Shown here: positions 39,918 through 49,678 of the stretch, one piece after another
Layout: each line of letters begins with the position of its first letter
Position numbering within the stretch: the stretch's first letter is position 1
Assembly (NCBI GenBank): GCA_036499395.1
Contig: DASYDW010000136.1
Location: 1 to 64,000, forward strand
Reading direction: 5' to 3'
Source: Pirellulales bacterium
Lineage (GTDB): Bacteria; Planctomycetota; Planctomycetia; Pirellulales; JACPPG01
Length of the DNA stretch: 64,000 bases
Made by a program: the position numbers and the translations under genes
The notes under the pieces: model-generated
Seen by the model: only the letters and a program-made list of their open reading frames with translations
Told to the model about the DNA's origin: nothing
Databases searched by the model: none

Positions 39918-39952
39918 AAAAAAGCCGCCCTCCCCAATAAAGGGAGAGCGGC
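39918..39952 (-). terminator. Intrinsic terminator of the aldehyde dehydrogenase gene
   Basis: A stem of 5 + 5 bp with one mismatch (39924-39934 with 39942-39952) around a 7-base loop; on the minus strand it is followed by TTTTTT (39923-39918). It lies about 40 bp beyond the dehydrogenase stop and also faces the end of the propeller gene, so it may serve only the minus strand. Confidence 0.8.
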
Positions 39953-39989
39953 CTTAGTTCCTGACACATCCGTCTACGGCAAGCTCGTA

Positions 39990-41462
39990 CTACGTCAAAC
40001 TCACCGTAACCGTCTTCGTTTCGGTATAGGCGTCGAGCCCCTTCTCGCCCAGTTCGCGTCCCATGCCAGACATCTTGAAGCCGCCGAACGGAGCGGCCGT
40101 GTCGAAGACGTCGTAACAGTTAATCCACACCGTACCGGCCCGCAGCTTGGCCGCGATGTGATGCGCCTTGGCAATGTCGCGCGTCCAGACCGCGGCCGCC
40201 AAGCCGTAGAACGTATTGTTGCCGCGCTCGATAATCTCTTCGACGTCCTTGAACTTCAGCACGGATAGCACGGGGCCAAAGATCTCGTCCTTGGCGATCG
40301 ACATCTCGTCGTTGACGTTGCCGAAGAGTGTCGGCTCGATGAAGTAGCCGCGGTCGCCATGGCGCTTGCCGCCAGTCAGGCAGTCGGCCCCTTCTTTCTT
40401 GCCCAGATCGATGTAGTGCATGATCTTGTCGAACTGCGCCTGATCGATCTGTGGGCCTTGCTCGGTGGCAGGATCGAGCGGATCGCCGACTTGCCGCGTC
40501 TTGTTCATCGCCACGATCTTGTCGACCACCTTGTCGTACACCTTTTCCTGCACGAACAGTCGGCTGCCGGCACAGCAGCATTGCCCTTGGTTGAAGTACA
40601 AGCCCATGTGCGCGCCCGCGGCCGCCGCGTCCAAATCGGCGTCGGCGAAGACGATGTTCGGGCTCTTACCGCCCAGTTCGAAAGTCAATCGCTTTAATGT
40701 TTGGGCGGCCTCGGTCATGATGATCTGCGCCGTGCGATGCTCACCAGTGAAGGCCACCTTATCCACGCCGCGATGCTTGACGATCGAAGCGCCCGCGGTT
40801 GGTCCATAGCCCGGCACGACGTTGATCACACCATCGGGGATACCGGCCTCTTGCGCGAGCTTTGCCATCCGCAAGCAAGTGAGCGGCGTCTGCTCGGCCG
40901 GCTTCATCACAATCGTGCAACCGGCGGCCAAGGCCGGCCCCCACTTCCAGGCCACCATCAACATGGGGAAGTTCCATGGGATGATCTGTCCGACAACTCC
41001 CACCGGCTCGCGCCGCGTGTAGGTGAAGTAGTTGCCACGGACCGGAATCGTCTGACCGTGAATTTTGTCGGCGTAGCCGGCGTAATAACGCAGGCAATCA
41101 ATCGTCAAAGGCAAGTCAGCGGCGCGCGAGTCGCGAATCGGCTTGCCGTTGTCCAATGTTTCGAGCGCCGCCAGATCGTGGAGTTCTTCTTCGATCAGAT
41201 CCGCCAGTTTGTACATCAATCGGCCACGATCGCGGGCGTCCATCTTGCTCCACGGGCCATTTTCGAGCGCGTTGCGCGCCGCGAGCACGGCCAGATCGAC
41301 ATCGGCCGCGTCTCCTTCGGCCACGTTCGCAATCACCTGCTCGGTCGCAGGATTCACGGTTTCGAACGTCTTGCCACTTTTGGCCGGCTGCCATTTACCA
41401 CCGATGAAACATTCGGTCTGACGAATTTTTGGCTGCTTGATTGTTTCCGTTGTCGTGGCCAT
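39990..41462 (-). CDS. NAD(P)-dependent aldehyde dehydrogenase
   Basis: A 490-residue enzyme of the ALDH superfamily that oxidises aldehydes to acids. '[20 protein letters not shown]' is the cofactor-binding entry, '[20 protein letters not shown]' holds the general-base Glu, and the catalytic Cys sits in '[15 protein letters not shown]'. The C-terminal '[20 protein letters not shown]' is also standard. ATG 41462 is preceded by GGAGG at 6 bp; the 44-codon extension upstream is spurious. It diverges from the molybdenum hydroxylase operon with about 215 bp between, so a shared regulator and related aldehyde chemistry are possible. Confidence 0.92.
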   Translation of the reverse strand: MATTTETIKQPKIRQTECFIGGKWQPAKSGKTFETVNPATEQVIANVAEGDAADVDLAVLAARNALENGPWSKMDARDRGRLMYKLADLIEEELHDLAALETLDNGKPIRDSRAADLPLTIDCLRYYAGYADKIHGQTIPVRGNYFTYTRREPVGVVGQIIPWNFPMLMVAWKWGPALAAGCTIVMKPAEQTPLTCLRMAKLAQEAGIPDGVINVVPGYGPTAGASIVKHRGVDKVAFTGEHRTAQIIMTEAAQTLKRLTFELGGKSPNIVFADADLDAAAAGAHMGLYFNQGQCCCAGSRLFVQEKVYDKVVDKIVAMNKTRQVGDPLDPATEQGPQIDQAQFDKIMHYIDLGKKEGADCLTGGKRHGDRGYFIEPTLFGNVNDEMSIAKDEIFGPVLSVLKFKDVEEIIERGNNTFYGLAAAVWTRDIAKAHHIAAKLRAGTVWINCYDVFDTAAPFGGFKMSGMGRELGEKGLDAYTETKTVTVSLT

Positions 41463-41679
41463 GATCGACCTCCAGGGCGTGGGCGATGATTGGATGGTTG
41501 CGACGTGCGATTCGTGTGCGTCTGACGAATTGTATCCCTCGGCGCTAACGGCAACTAGCCAAAAGGGATAGCACCCTGCCGCCGATTCCGCCACGAGCTT
41601 GACAGCCGGCGGCCGCCGCCGTCAAATTTCCTTGGGGAGTGATTGGGAGTTCGGGAAATCTGTTGGAGACCGAATACCT

Positions 41680-42588
41680 TTGAAAGAAATAGAATACGCG
41701 GCCGCTCACAGCGTGGACGAGGCCGTAGGCCTGCTGGCCGCACGTGGGGAAAAGGCCCGAATCCTGGCCGGCGGGACGGATATCCTGGTCCAGCTTCGTG
41801 AGGGACTTCGTGATGCCGACCTGATTGTCGACATCAAGAAAATCCCTGAGTTGATGAACCTCTCGTTCAGCGCGGCGCAGGGCCTGCACCTGGGGGCCAG
41901 CGTCCCCTGTTACCGAATCTACCGCGATCCGGCTGTTGCATCCGCTTATCCGGCACTGGCCGACGCCGCACGAATTATTGGCGGCTGGCAGATTCAAAGC
42001 CGTGGCTCGATCGGTGGCAACCTGTGCAATTCCTCGCCCGCCGCGGATTCAATCCCAGCGCTAATCGCCCTGGATGCGAAATGTTTAATCGCCGGCCCGG
42101 ACGGTCGTCGTAGCGTGCCGGTGGCCGAGTTCTGCACCAGCCCGGGCCGCAACGTGCTCAAGCGCGGCGAGCTGCTGGTGGCACTTGAGTTTGCCGCGCC
42201 AACGAAGCACGAAGGGTCGCGCTATCTGCGGTTCATTCCTCGCAATGAGATGGATATCGCCGTCGTGGGGGCTGGAGCCTGGCTAAGGCTCAACGCCAAA
42301 GGCGACACGATCGAGGCCGCGCGATTAGGACTAGCAGCCGTGGCCCCTAAACCGCTGGCGGCGATTGACGTGGCCTCATGGCTCGTTGGAAAGCCGGCAA
42401 CGGCCGAAACTTTTACCGAGGCAGGCAACCGCGCCCGCTTGCTCGCCAAGCCGATCAGCGACATGCGTGCTCCGGCCGAATATCGGCTGCACATCGTGGG
42501 AGTCATGACCGCCCGCGCGCTCACCGGAGCCGCCGAGCGCGCTCGGGGCGTGCATGTCGGCCACTCGCCCAACGGAAAGAAGTATTAG
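41680..42588 (+). CDS. Molybdenum hydroxylase (xanthine dehydrogenase family) FAD subunit
   Basis: A 302-residue FAD-binding subunit like CoxM. 'RILAGGTDILVQLREG' (about 25-40) is the first FAD loop and 'IGGWQIQSRGSIGGNLCNSS' (about 102-121) the second; the CO-dehydrogenase flavoprotein C-terminal domain closes the chain. I take the TTG at 41680 as start, as it gives the usual N-terminus (KEIEYAAAHSVDEAVGLL) and GGAG lies 11 bp upstream; no ATG or GTG fits. It passes electrons from the 2Fe-2S subunit encoded next to an acceptor. First gene of the operon. Confidence 0.88.
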   Translation: MKEIEYAAAHSVDEAVGLLAARGEKARILAGGTDILVQLREGLRDADLIVDIKKIPELMNLSFSAAQGLHLGASVPCYRIYRDPAVASAYPALADAARIIGGWQIQSRGSIGGNLCNSSPAADSIPALIALDAKCLIAGPDGRRSVPVAEFCTSPGRNVLKRGELLVALEFAAPTKHEGSRYLRFIPRNEMDIAVVGAGAWLRLNAKGDTIEAARLGLAAVAPKPLAAIDVASWLVGKPATAETFTEAGNRARLLAKPISDMRAPAEYRLHIVGVMTARALTGAAERARGVHVGHSPNGKKY

Positions 42589-42653
42589 CTGACGTCGCTC
42601 GGAACGTTGGGAAAGAGGACTCCGTTGACTGACACCTTCAAGGAACGACTGCC

Positions 42654-43139
42654 GTGGTGAAGAAAGCGCACGTCTCGACGACGATTAACGGCGAAGCCGT
42701 GGAATTTCTCTGCGAACCGCGACAGAGCCTGCTGGAAGTTCTGCGCGACACGCTGGAACTCACCGGCTCGAAAGAAGGTTGCAATAACGGCAACTGTGGC
42801 GCGTGTACCGTCATGCTGGACGGCGTACCAGTCAATAGTTGCCTGGTACTGGCCGTCGAGGCCGAAGGCGCCCAGATCGGTACCATCGAAGGGATGGCCG
42901 ATACGGCCCATCTGCACCCGTTGCAGCAGTGCTTTTTGGAAGGAGCCGCGTTGCAGTGTGGCATCTGCACGCCCGGTTTTCTCGTCGCAGCCAAAGCACT
43001 GCTCGACCGCAATCCGCGCCCCTCGGAACAAGATATTCGCTTCGAATTGGCTGGCAATCTCTGCCGCTGCACGGGCTACGACAAAATCGTTCGCGCCGTG
43101 CAGGATGCCGCCGTTGCCTTGCAGGAGACTTCTCGCTGA
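42654..43139 (+). CDS. Molybdenum hydroxylase 2Fe-2S subunit
   Basis: A 161-residue iron-sulfur subunit. The plant-type cluster motif is 'GCNNGNCGACTVMLDGVPVN' followed by C, and the second cluster is bound by 'LQCGICTPGFLVAA' and 'LAGNLCRCTGYDKIV'. Length and order match CoxS/XdhC-type small subunits. The start is one of two adjacent GTG codons at 42654, behind AAGGA. Its stop overlaps the ATG of the catalytic subunit gene by one base (TGATG), so the two are coupled. Confidence 0.92.
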   Translation: MVKKAHVSTTINGEAVEFLCEPRQSLLEVLRDTLELTGSKEGCNNGNCGACTVMLDGVPVNSCLVLAVEAEGAQIGTIEGMADTAHLHPLQQCFLEGAALQCGICTPGFLVAAKALLDRNPRPSEQDIRFELAGNLCRCTGYDKIVRAVQDAAVALQETSR

Positions 43140-45439
43140 TGGCTACTGATACTCCGCCAAAGGGCAAAGCTAAAGAGCCGGCCGCAACCAAAGAGGCGGC
43201 GGTGAAGTATAAAGTTATCGGCACCCGGCCTGTCCGTCATGACGGTGTCGACAAGGTCACCGGCCGCGCCATCTACGGCGCTGACGTGCAGATGGCTGGC
43301 CTCGTGCATGGGCGCGTCCTGCGCAGCCCGCATCCGCACGCCACGATCAAATCGATCGACACGAGCGCTGCCGAAAAGCTACCTGGCGTGCTGGCCGTGG
43401 TAACGAGCCACGACTTTCCGAATCTCAAGGACAAAATGGCTGACCTTGGCGAAGGCATGGTGAACCTGGCGCACTTGGGCGCCAATTGCCTGGCGCATGA
43501 CAAGGTTCTGTACAAGGGACACGCCGTCGCGGCTGTTGCCGCCACCAGCCCACACGTCGCCGAAGAGGCGATCAAACTGATCAAGGTTGACTACGAACCG
43601 CTGCCGGCAGTGACCTGGGTTTTGGACGCGATGCGGGACGACGCACCACTGTGTCACGATAACGTGTTCACGAACGAGATGGGCAAGATCGGAACGAAAC
43701 CCACGAATGTCTCGGTTCACCTCCACTTCGAAAAAGGGAACGTCGAGCAAGGTTTCGCCGAGGCCGATCTGGTCATTGATCGCGAGTTCAAGACCGCCAG
43801 TGTCCATCAAGGCTACATCGAACCACACGTTTCCACGGCGCTTTGGAACCATGACGGCCACATAACGATTTGGACGTCAACTCAAGGGGCCTTCACGGCG
43901 CGGGCTCAGACGGCCGAGTTGTTGCAGGTGCCCGTCTCGCAGGTGACGATCGTGCCGTGTGAAATCGGCGGCGGCTTCGGCGGCAAGATCACGGTCTATC
44001 TCGAACCGGTGGCCGCGATCCTCAGCCGGAAATGTGGTCGCCCCGTAAAGATGACCATGACGCGCGCCGACGTTTTCGAAGGAACCGGCCCGACCCCCGG
44101 CTCGTTCATGCGCGTCAAGATCGGCGCCAAGAAGGACGGTCGATTGACGGCCGGCGAGGCATGGCTGGCCTACGATGCCGGCGCCTATCCCGGCGGCATG
44201 ATCGGCCCGGGCTGCATGTGCGTCTTCAGTTGTTACGATTTTCCAAACGCCCGTGTCGATGGCTACGACGTCTTGTTGAACAAGCCGAAGACCGCGGCCT
44301 ACCGTGCTCCAGGCGCGACGCAAGCGGCGTTTGCCTGCGAGTCGGTCATTGACGAGCTTGCGGAAAAGTTGCAGATCGACCCACTCGAGTTCCGTCTGCA
44401 AAACGCTGTCAAGGAAGGTTCGCGCCGCGTCGACGGTCCGGTCTATCCGCGTATTGGCTTCATCGAAACGCTCGAGGCGGCTAAGAACAGCGACCACTGG
44501 CGCTCGCCGCTCACCGGCCCCTATCGTGGTCGTGGCATTGCCAGCGGATTCTGGTTCAACATCGGCTTGAAAAGTAGCGTCGCGGCAAACGTCAATTCCG
44601 ACGGCACCGTGACTCTGATCGAAGGTTCGACCGATATCGGCGGTACGCGTACGAGCATCGCCATGCAGTTGGCCGAGACATTGGGCATCAGGGCCGAGGA
44701 CGTGCATCCTCAGGTCGCCGACACCGACAGCGTCGGCTATACCGACGTCACCGGCGGCAGCCGCACCACGTTCGCCACCGGACTGGCCGCCTATCATGCC
44801 GGGCTCGATCTTCGCGAGCAGATGGCCGCCCGCGCTGCAGTATTGTGGGAATGCAAGCCGGCGGACGTGAAATGGGACGACGGCAGCTTCTACGCCGCCG
44901 GCAAATCGATCTCGTTCAAGGAACTAGCCGGCAAGCTCAATCAAACCGGTGGCCCAATCGTTGGTCGTGCCGCGGTCGATCCTGAGGGCCCTTCGAACGG
45001 CTTCGGCACCCATATCGTCGACGTCGAGGTCGATCCTGATACGGGCAAGGTCACGATCCTGCGATACACCGCCATTCAGGATGCCGGCAAGGCAATTCAT
45101 CCCAGTTATGTTGAGGGACAATTGCAGGGAGGAAGCGTGCAGGGAATCGGCTGGGCGCTGAACGAAGAATACTTCTACGACGATCAGGGCCGGATGCGCA
45201 ACGCCAGCTATCTCGACTATCGTATGCCCACGGCGTTCGACCTGCCGATGATCGATACGATCATCGTCGAGGTGCCCAACCCCGCGCACCCGTATGGCGT
45301 GCGCGGCGTCGGCGAAACGCCCATCGTGGCCCCGCCGGCCGCCGTGGCCAACGCAATCTACCATGCGACCGGCGTCCGGCACGGCGAACTGCCCATGTCG
45401 CCGCCGCGAGTTTGGAAAGCAATGCAAGAAAAGCAGTAG
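43139..45439 (+). CDS. Molybdenum hydroxylase catalytic (Mo-cofactor) subunit
   Basis: A 766-residue large subunit of the xanthine dehydrogenase/CoxL family. Cofactor motifs are 'EIGGGFGGKITVYLEPVAAI', 'KTAAYRAPGATQAAFACESV' and the C-terminal 'GVRGVGETPIVAPPAAVANA', which holds the active-site Glu. The AYRAPG loop differs from the AYXCSFR loop of aerobic CO dehydrogenase, so CO is not the substrate; hydroxylation of an aldehyde or N-heterocycle is more likely. A Lys/Ala-rich N-terminal tail of about 25 residues precedes the fold. The true start is the ATG at 43139; the open frame upstream overlaps the 2Fe-2S gene. Confidence 0.92.
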   Translation: MATDTPPKGKAKEPAATKEAAVKYKVIGTRPVRHDGVDKVTGRAIYGADVQMAGLVHGRVLRSPHPHATIKSIDTSAAEKLPGVLAVVTSHDFPNLKDKMADLGEGMVNLAHLGANCLAHDKVLYKGHAVAAVAATSPHVAEEAIKLIKVDYEPLPAVTWVLDAMRDDAPLCHDNVFTNEMGKIGTKPTNVSVHLHFEKGNVEQGFAEADLVIDREFKTASVHQGYIEPHVSTALWNHDGHITIWTSTQGAFTARAQTAELLQVPVSQVTIVPCEIGGGFGGKITVYLEPVAAILSRKCGRPVKMTMTRADVFEGTGPTPGSFMRVKIGAKKDGRLTAGEAWLAYDAGAYPGGMIGPGCMCVFSCYDFPNARVDGYDVLLNKPKTAAYRAPGATQAAFACESVIDELAEKLQIDPLEFRLQNAVKEGSRRVDGPVYPRIGFIETLEAAKNSDHWRSPLTGPYRGRGIASGFWFNIGLKSSVAANVNSDGTVTLIEGSTDIGGTRTSIAMQLAETLGIRAEDVHPQVADTDSVGYTDVTGGSRTTFATGLAAYHAGLDLREQMAARAAVLWECKPADVKWDDGSFYAAGKSISFKELAGKLNQTGGPIVGRAAVDPEGPSNGFGTHIVDVEVDPDTGKVTILRYTAIQDAGKAIHPSYVEGQLQGGSVQGIGWALNEEYFYDDQGRMRNASYLDYRMPTAFDLPMIDTIIVEVPNPAHPYGVRGVGETPIVAPPAAVANAIYHATGVRHGELPMSPPRVWKAMQEKQ

Positions 45440-45529
45440 GCAGTCGCTGGCCGTCAGTAATCAGAGACATCACGCGTTCTGGTCTTTCGCCGCTTACTGG
45501 CTTCCGATTACTGGTTACAGCTTCCTTCC

Positions 45530-45790
45530 ATGGCCACCGTCTTCTTTCCACCTCAGATGCGCGATCTCACAGGCGGCGTCTCGCAAATGACGGCCACAGG
45601 CGCGACGTTGCGTGACCTCCTGCGACAGCTCGACGGCGAATGCCCTGGGCTCTTCGCGCGCGTCGTTATGGGGGACACGATCGCCCCGGGTCTGGCCGTG
45701 TCAATCGATGGGTCGATGACCACACGATTGTTGACGCCGATCCGTCCGAACAGCGAAATACATTTTCTGCCGGCTATCGGTGGCGGTTAA
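45530..45790 (+). CDS. MoaD/ThiS-family small sulfur carrier
   Basis: An 86-residue ubiquitin-fold protein. It ends in 'EIHFLPAIGGG', the C-terminal Gly-Gly type tail (here Gly-Gly-Gly) that carries the thiocarboxylate in MoaD. 'GATLRDLLRQLDGECPGLF' is the usual first helix. It stands 90 bp after the molybdenum hydroxylase operon on the same strand, so supply of sulfur for molybdopterin of that enzyme is the obvious suggestion. ThiS-like roles cannot be excluded. Confidence 0.8.
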   Translation: MATVFFPPQMRDLTGGVSQMTATGATLRDLLRQLDGECPGLFARVVMGDTIAPGLAVSIDGSMTTRLLTPIRPNSEIHFLPAIGGG

Positions 45791-45802
45791 CGGAGCCACG
45801 CC

Positions 45803-46141
45803 ATGCCTTTTAGTTCCTCCTTAGCTGATCGAGTGCGAACCGTGGTCGGACGCGAACGGGGCATCACTGAGAAAAAAATGTTCGGCACGACGTGCTTCAT
45901 GTTGCGAGGCAACGTGTGCGTTGGCATCTGGCAAGATTCGCTGATCGCGCGTGTCGGAAAAGATGCTTATCGTGCGGCACTGCGTCTCCCGCATGCATGC
46001 GAGTTCGATTTTACCGGGCGGCCGATGACCGGCTGGATCGTCGTCGCGGCGGAGGGGATCGATACCGAACGAGACTTGCGCGCGTGGATCGACCGCAGTC
46101 TCGAGTTTGTCGGTTCGTTGGCAGCTAAGACAAAAACCTAG
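45803..46141 (+). CDS. TfoX N-terminal domain protein
   Basis: A 112-residue protein of the TfoX/Sxy N-terminal domain family, seen from 'TEKKMFGTTCFMLRGNVCVG' and 'ARVGKDAYRAAL'. In gammaproteobacteria the longer TfoX controls competence; small stand-alone versions like this one have no known function. 12 bp behind the MoaD-like gene and 12 bp ahead of the acetyltransferase gene, so the three may be cotranscribed, but the products have no evident link. Confidence 0.8.
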   Translation: MPFSSSLADRVRTVVGRERGITEKKMFGTTCFMLRGNVCVGIWQDSLIARVGKDAYRAALRLPHACEFDFTGRPMTGWIVVAAEGIDTERDLRAWIDRSLEFVGSLAAKTKT

Positions 46142-46153
46142 GCGCTTCGATAC

Positions 46154-46786
46154 ATGAGCCAAGCGACCACGACCAACGGCATGCGGCGTTTGGAACCGTC
46201 CGATTTCCCTCGCGCGAAAGCACTGCTCGGCTGCGCCTTCTACGACTACAACCTGATGGTCTATTCCCAACCGAAAGACCATCGTCGCCTGCGCGCCGTG
46301 GCGGATTTGTACGGCGCCATGCTGTGGGATTGCATGTGTCGCGGCCAGGCGTACGCGACGCTCGATTTTTCCGGCATCACGGCCTGGCTACGGCCCGGCA
46401 CCGATATTCCGAGTTTCTGGCAACAAGTGCGATCAGGCATGTTGCGGCTGCTACCCGGCTTTGGCCTGCGCGGGTTTCGGCGGCTCATCGATTACGACGA
46501 AGTTGGCCGCCGCATGCATCATCAGTACGCACACAAATCCCATTGGTATCTGGCGGCGATCGCCGTCGATCCCGATCATCAGGGTCGTGGCATTGGCAGC
46601 AACTTGATGACGCCGATCCTGGAGCGGGCCGACGCTGAGGGTGTTCCCTGCTGGCTTGACACGCATCAAGAGCAAAACGTCCGCCTCTACCAGCGGCACG
46701 GCTTTCAAGTCGCTGAATGCACGGCGCCGCGCGGCCACCAGATTCCGGTCTATGGCATGGTCCGCCCGCCCCGGTCGCGGTCCTGA
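46154..46786 (+). CDS. GNAT-family N-acetyltransferase
   Basis: A 210-residue acetyltransferase. The acetyl-CoA binding motif A is 'LAAIAVDPDHQGRGIGSNLM' (about 134-153), followed by the 'WLDTHQEQNVRLYQRHGFQV' motif B region. The N-terminal 100 residues, which carry the substrate pocket, match the set of GNATs with a Trp/Tyr-rich 'ITAWLRPG' segment; the acceptor is unknown. It ends 16 bp from the convergent MoxR-like gene. Confidence 0.85.
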   Translation: MSQATTTNGMRRLEPSDFPRAKALLGCAFYDYNLMVYSQPKDHRRLRAVADLYGAMLWDCMCRGQAYATLDFSGITAWLRPGTDIPSFWQQVRSGMLRLLPGFGLRGFRRLIDYDEVGRRMHHQYAHKSHWYLAAIAVDPDHQGRGIGSNLMTPILERADAEGVPCWLDTHQEQNVRLYQRHGFQVAECTAPRGHQIPVYGMVRPPRSRS

Positions 46787-46802
46787 GTCGCGTCCATCCG
46801 GT

Positions 46803-48221
46803 CTATAGCTCGTACATGATCCGCCCGCGCTGTTGCGAGCGCGAGATGCGGTCCGTGGCGTACAGGCCAGCCAACACAAACTCGACGCAAGAGGCGCGCA
46901 CTGCCGGATCGGTCGAGGCATTCACTTCGAACGCCTTGTCCCAGGCCGGCGGAACGCGCTCAAGCCGCTGCGCGTACGCTTCCGAAGGGAGCATGTCGCC
47001 AACTTCGATCTTTACGCCGCCACCAAAGATATGGCCGATTTCTTCCAGGCCGTGGCGATCGACGTACAGCTCGAACACATTGCGAATCGCCTCGGCGACA
47101 ATGGCATCCAGCACCTGCCGCTCGGACATCTGATGGCTCCCCATCATGTCCAGTTCGAGCTTACCCAGGGACGACGAATAGATGTGTCCCAGGTCGCTGA
47201 TGCGAGGAACCGCCGGACGCTCGCCGAGCCGGGCCCCGCGTTGCCGGGCGCTGGCGATCAGGGTGCGATAGTTGGCGATGCTGAATCGCGCGCTCACGCC
47301 CGACTGATGATCAACGTATTTTGAGCGGCGGGCGACAATGCTGATCTCCTCGATGATTTCACGCATGAAGTACGGCACAACGACGGGAAAATCCCCGTCT
47401 AGTTCGATGCCCGCCTCTTGCTGCATGATCTGGATGCCCAGGTCGCGCTCCAGCGGATAGTGCGTGTGAATGACCGAACCGATGCGGTCCTTCAACTGCG
47501 GTATCACCTTGCCACTGCGGTTATACGTCGAGGGATTCGCCGAAAAAAGGATCAGCACGTCGATATCAAACTTCACGGGAAAGCCGCGAATCTGCACGTC
47601 GCGCTCTTCCAGGATGTTGAACAGGCCGACTTGCACCAGTTCGTCCAGTTCGGGCAGCTCGTTCATCGCGAAGATACCGCGATGCATGCGCGGAATGAGG
47701 CCGAAGTGCAAAGCTTCTTCGGCTGACATGCTGGTGCCGCCGGCCAACTTGGCCGGATCGATCTCGCCAATGATGTCGGCGAATTTTGTGCCCGGCGCTA
47801 ATCGCTCGGCATAGCGCTCGCTGCGCGGCCACCAGCCGATCGGCACCCGGCCTTCCGGCGTTTCGGCGAGGAATCGTTTACACGCACCGCTGATCGGCTG
47901 AAAGGGATCGTCGTGCAGCGGCGCCTCGGGGATGTCGATAAACGGAATCTCGTCGTCCAAAAACCGCACGAGCGACCGCATCAACCGACTCTTCGCCTGC
48001 CCCTTCTCGCCTAAGAACAGCATGTCGTGCTGGGCGATCAGGGCCAGATTGATCTCGGGGATCACAGTATTCTCATATCCGACGATACCTGGATAAAGCT
48101 CTTCATCCTCAACCAGCCGGGCCATGAAATTGTCGTAGATTTCGCGCTTGACGGTTTTCGAGACCCAGCCGCTCTCGCGCAGCTCGTGCAAATTGGCAGG
48201 ACGGACAGTCGAGGTCGTCAT
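46803..48221 (-). CDS. MoxR/BchI-like AAA+ ATPase with altered Walker A
   Basis: A 472-residue AAA+ protein of the magnesium-chelatase-I/MoxR group. The nucleotide loop reads '[16 protein letters not shown]' (about 67-82): Ala stands where GxxGxGK[ST] has the last Gly. Walker B-like sequence is '[20 protein letters not shown]', with Asn-Glu instead of Asp-Glu, and the sensor region is '[20 protein letters not shown]'. A 150-residue helical C-terminal domain follows. MoxR ATPases usually work with a von Willebrand factor A protein, but none is adjacent. Possible role in remodelling a membrane or metal-enzyme complex; that is inference. Confidence 0.8.
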   Translation of the reverse strand: MTTSTVRPANLHELRESGWVSKTVKREIYDNFMARLVEDEELYPGIVGYENTVIPEINLALIAQHDMLFLGEKGQAKSRLMRSLVRFLDDEIPFIDIPEAPLHDDPFQPISGACKRFLAETPEGRVPIGWWPRSERYAERLAPGTKFADIIGEIDPAKLAGGTSMSAEEALHFGLIPRMHRGIFAMNELPELDELVQVGLFNILEERDVQIRGFPVKFDIDVLILFSANPSTYNRSGKVIPQLKDRIGSVIHTHYPLERDLGIQIMQQEAGIELDGDFPVVVPYFMREIIEEISIVARRSKYVDHQSGVSARFSIANYRTLIASARQRGARLGERPAVPRISDLGHIYSSSLGKLELDMMGSHQMSERQVLDAIVAEAIRNVFELYVDRHGLEEIGHIFGGGVKIEVGDMLPSEAYAQRLERVPPAWDKAFEVNASTDPAVRASCVEFVLAGLYATDRISRSQQRGRIMYEL

Positions 48222-48329
48222 AGGTCGTTACTCGTGAAGCATCGTATGCGGGAAACTCTGCGGAGAATTCTCGAACGGCGTATCATGCCGCGAGCGATGG
48301 ATCGCTGCGCCACGACCATCGCTTCGTCA

Positions 48330-48827
48330 TCACTTGCTGTGGGCGGCCTTGTAGAGATTGTGCGTGATATGTGCCTGCCCCTGGTGGTGCGGCTCGTGCC
48401 AGGCGATGACTTGCAGCGCCGTGCGCAACGACCAGCCGCGGTCTTTCAACAGCCCTTCGGGGATTTCGTCTAAGCGTTGTTCGTCGAGCTGATTGACCGT
48501 TGCCAGCAATCGCTCGCGAGTTTCAGTAAGAATCCGTCGAATCAACTCCGGCGCAGGCACATCATCGTCAGGCGTGCTGCCGCCGCGAAATCGGTCAAAC
48601 AACTCGGCGAACGCAGGTGGTTTCTTCAGGCCCAGGCGGTCGCTGGCGAACAGTTCCTCGGTAATGCCGATGTGCGTCAACTGCCAGCCGATGTGGGTCC
48701 GGCCAGGTCCGGGGCGCCAGCCCAGCACGGCACGCGGGTTCGACTCGGCCTCGATCGTCGAGAGCGTTTTCAACGTACGATCGCGATTGAATTTGAATGT
48801 ATCAACGAGCGCTAACAGCGTACTCAT
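48330..48827 (-). CDS. DinB-family protein
   Basis: A 165-residue four-helix-bundle protein of the DinB/YfiT type. The metal-binding His triad is likely formed by 'HIGWQLTHIGITEE' in helix 2 and 'VIAWHEPHHQGQAH' in helix 4. Relatives are thiol-dependent transferases or of unknown function. ATG 48827 follows GGAGA; a longer frame upstream is not used. It diverges from the DUF1080 gene with 199 bp between and ends about 100 bp ahead of the MoxR-like gene start. Confidence 0.8.
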   Translation of the reverse strand: MSTLLALVDTFKFNRDRTLKTLSTIEAESNPRAVLGWRPGPGRTHIGWQLTHIGITEELFASDRLGLKKPPAFAELFDRFRGGSTPDDDVPAPELIRRILTETRERLLATVNQLDEQRLDEIPEGLLKDRGWSLRTALQVIAWHEPHHQGQAHITHNLYKAAHSK

Positions 48828-49026
48828 ACGGTTCTCCAGGGCTATGCGATGCGAGCGCAGCAATAATACCGCGACAGGCAAGTGCGGGCGAGCAGGTTTT
48901 CGCCGGCGCGAAAGCGCCGCATCCGCCAAACGACGGCGAATCTGTCGAAAATGGCATCACGGCGCGCAGCCGGGTATGCTGGGCATGCATTGCTCCATGC
49001 TCCCAAGAAATCACGGAATCCCGACG

Positions 49027-49653
49027 ATGACACGCTGCGCCAAGAAATTGTTGCCGTGCCTGCTGTTCGTGGGCCTGCTAGGCTCAACCGTCCACGCGGC
49101 CGAGCCAGTTTCCCTGTTCGACGGCAAGACACTCGCCGGTTGGGAAGGAAACACCGACGTGTTTCGCGTCCAGGACGGTGCGATCGTCGGCGGCAGCCTC
49201 GAGAAACCGGTCGCACGAAACGAGTTCCTCTGCACCACCCGTGAGTATGGGGACTTCGAACTGAACGCGAAGTTCAAAGTCGTGGGTAAAGGGGCCAACG
49301 CCGGCATCCAATTCCGCAGCAAGCGCATTCCCAACCACCACGAAGTGTCGGGGTATCAGGCCGACCTGGGAGACGGTTGGTGGGGCGCGCTGTACGACGA
49401 GTCCCGCCGCAACAAGATTCTCGTAAAATCCGACCTGACAGCGGTGAACAAAGTCCTGCGGCGAGACGACTGGAACGACTATCGCATTCTGGCGGTCGGC
49501 AAACGGATTCAACTGTGGATCAACGGTCTGCAAACCGTCGACTACACCGAGCCGGACGACGGCATCGCGCAAACCGGGCTGATCGGCGTCCAAATCCACG
49601 GCGGCCCACCGAGTGAAGCCTGGTACAAGGACATCACGATCGTCGAGAAGTGA
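49027..49653 (+). CDS. Secreted DUF1080 protein (3-keto-disaccharide hydrolase domain)
   Basis: A 208-residue exported protein. Signal peptide 1-24 ends VHA|AE. The DUF1080 domain opens with 'VSLFDGKTLAGWEG' and closes with 'GLIGVQIHGGPPSEAWYKDI', the usual landmarks; 'NAGIQFRSKRIPNHHEVSGY' lies in the middle. The domain is a concanavalin-like beta-sandwich common in this phylum, linked to sugar hydrolysis. ATG 49027 gives the proper signal peptide; the long open frame upstream is antisense to the DinB gene. Confidence 0.85.
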   Translation: MTRCAKKLLPCLLFVGLLGSTVHAAEPVSLFDGKTLAGWEGNTDVFRVQDGAIVGGSLEKPVARNEFLCTTREYGDFELNAKFKVVGKGANAGIQFRSKRIPNHHEVSGYQADLGDGWWGALYDESRRNKILVKSDLTAVNKVLRRDDWNDYRILAVGKRIQLWINGLQTVDYTEPDDGIAQTGLIGVQIHGGPPSEAWYKDITIVEK

Positions 49654-49678
49654 CGAGCCAGAGGGTGCTCTCAGCCGT

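Noticed and set aside
42839-43138. In-frame extension of the molybdenum hydroxylase large subunit
   Set aside because: It lies inside the 2Fe-2S gene in another frame; the TGATG junction sets the true start at 43139.
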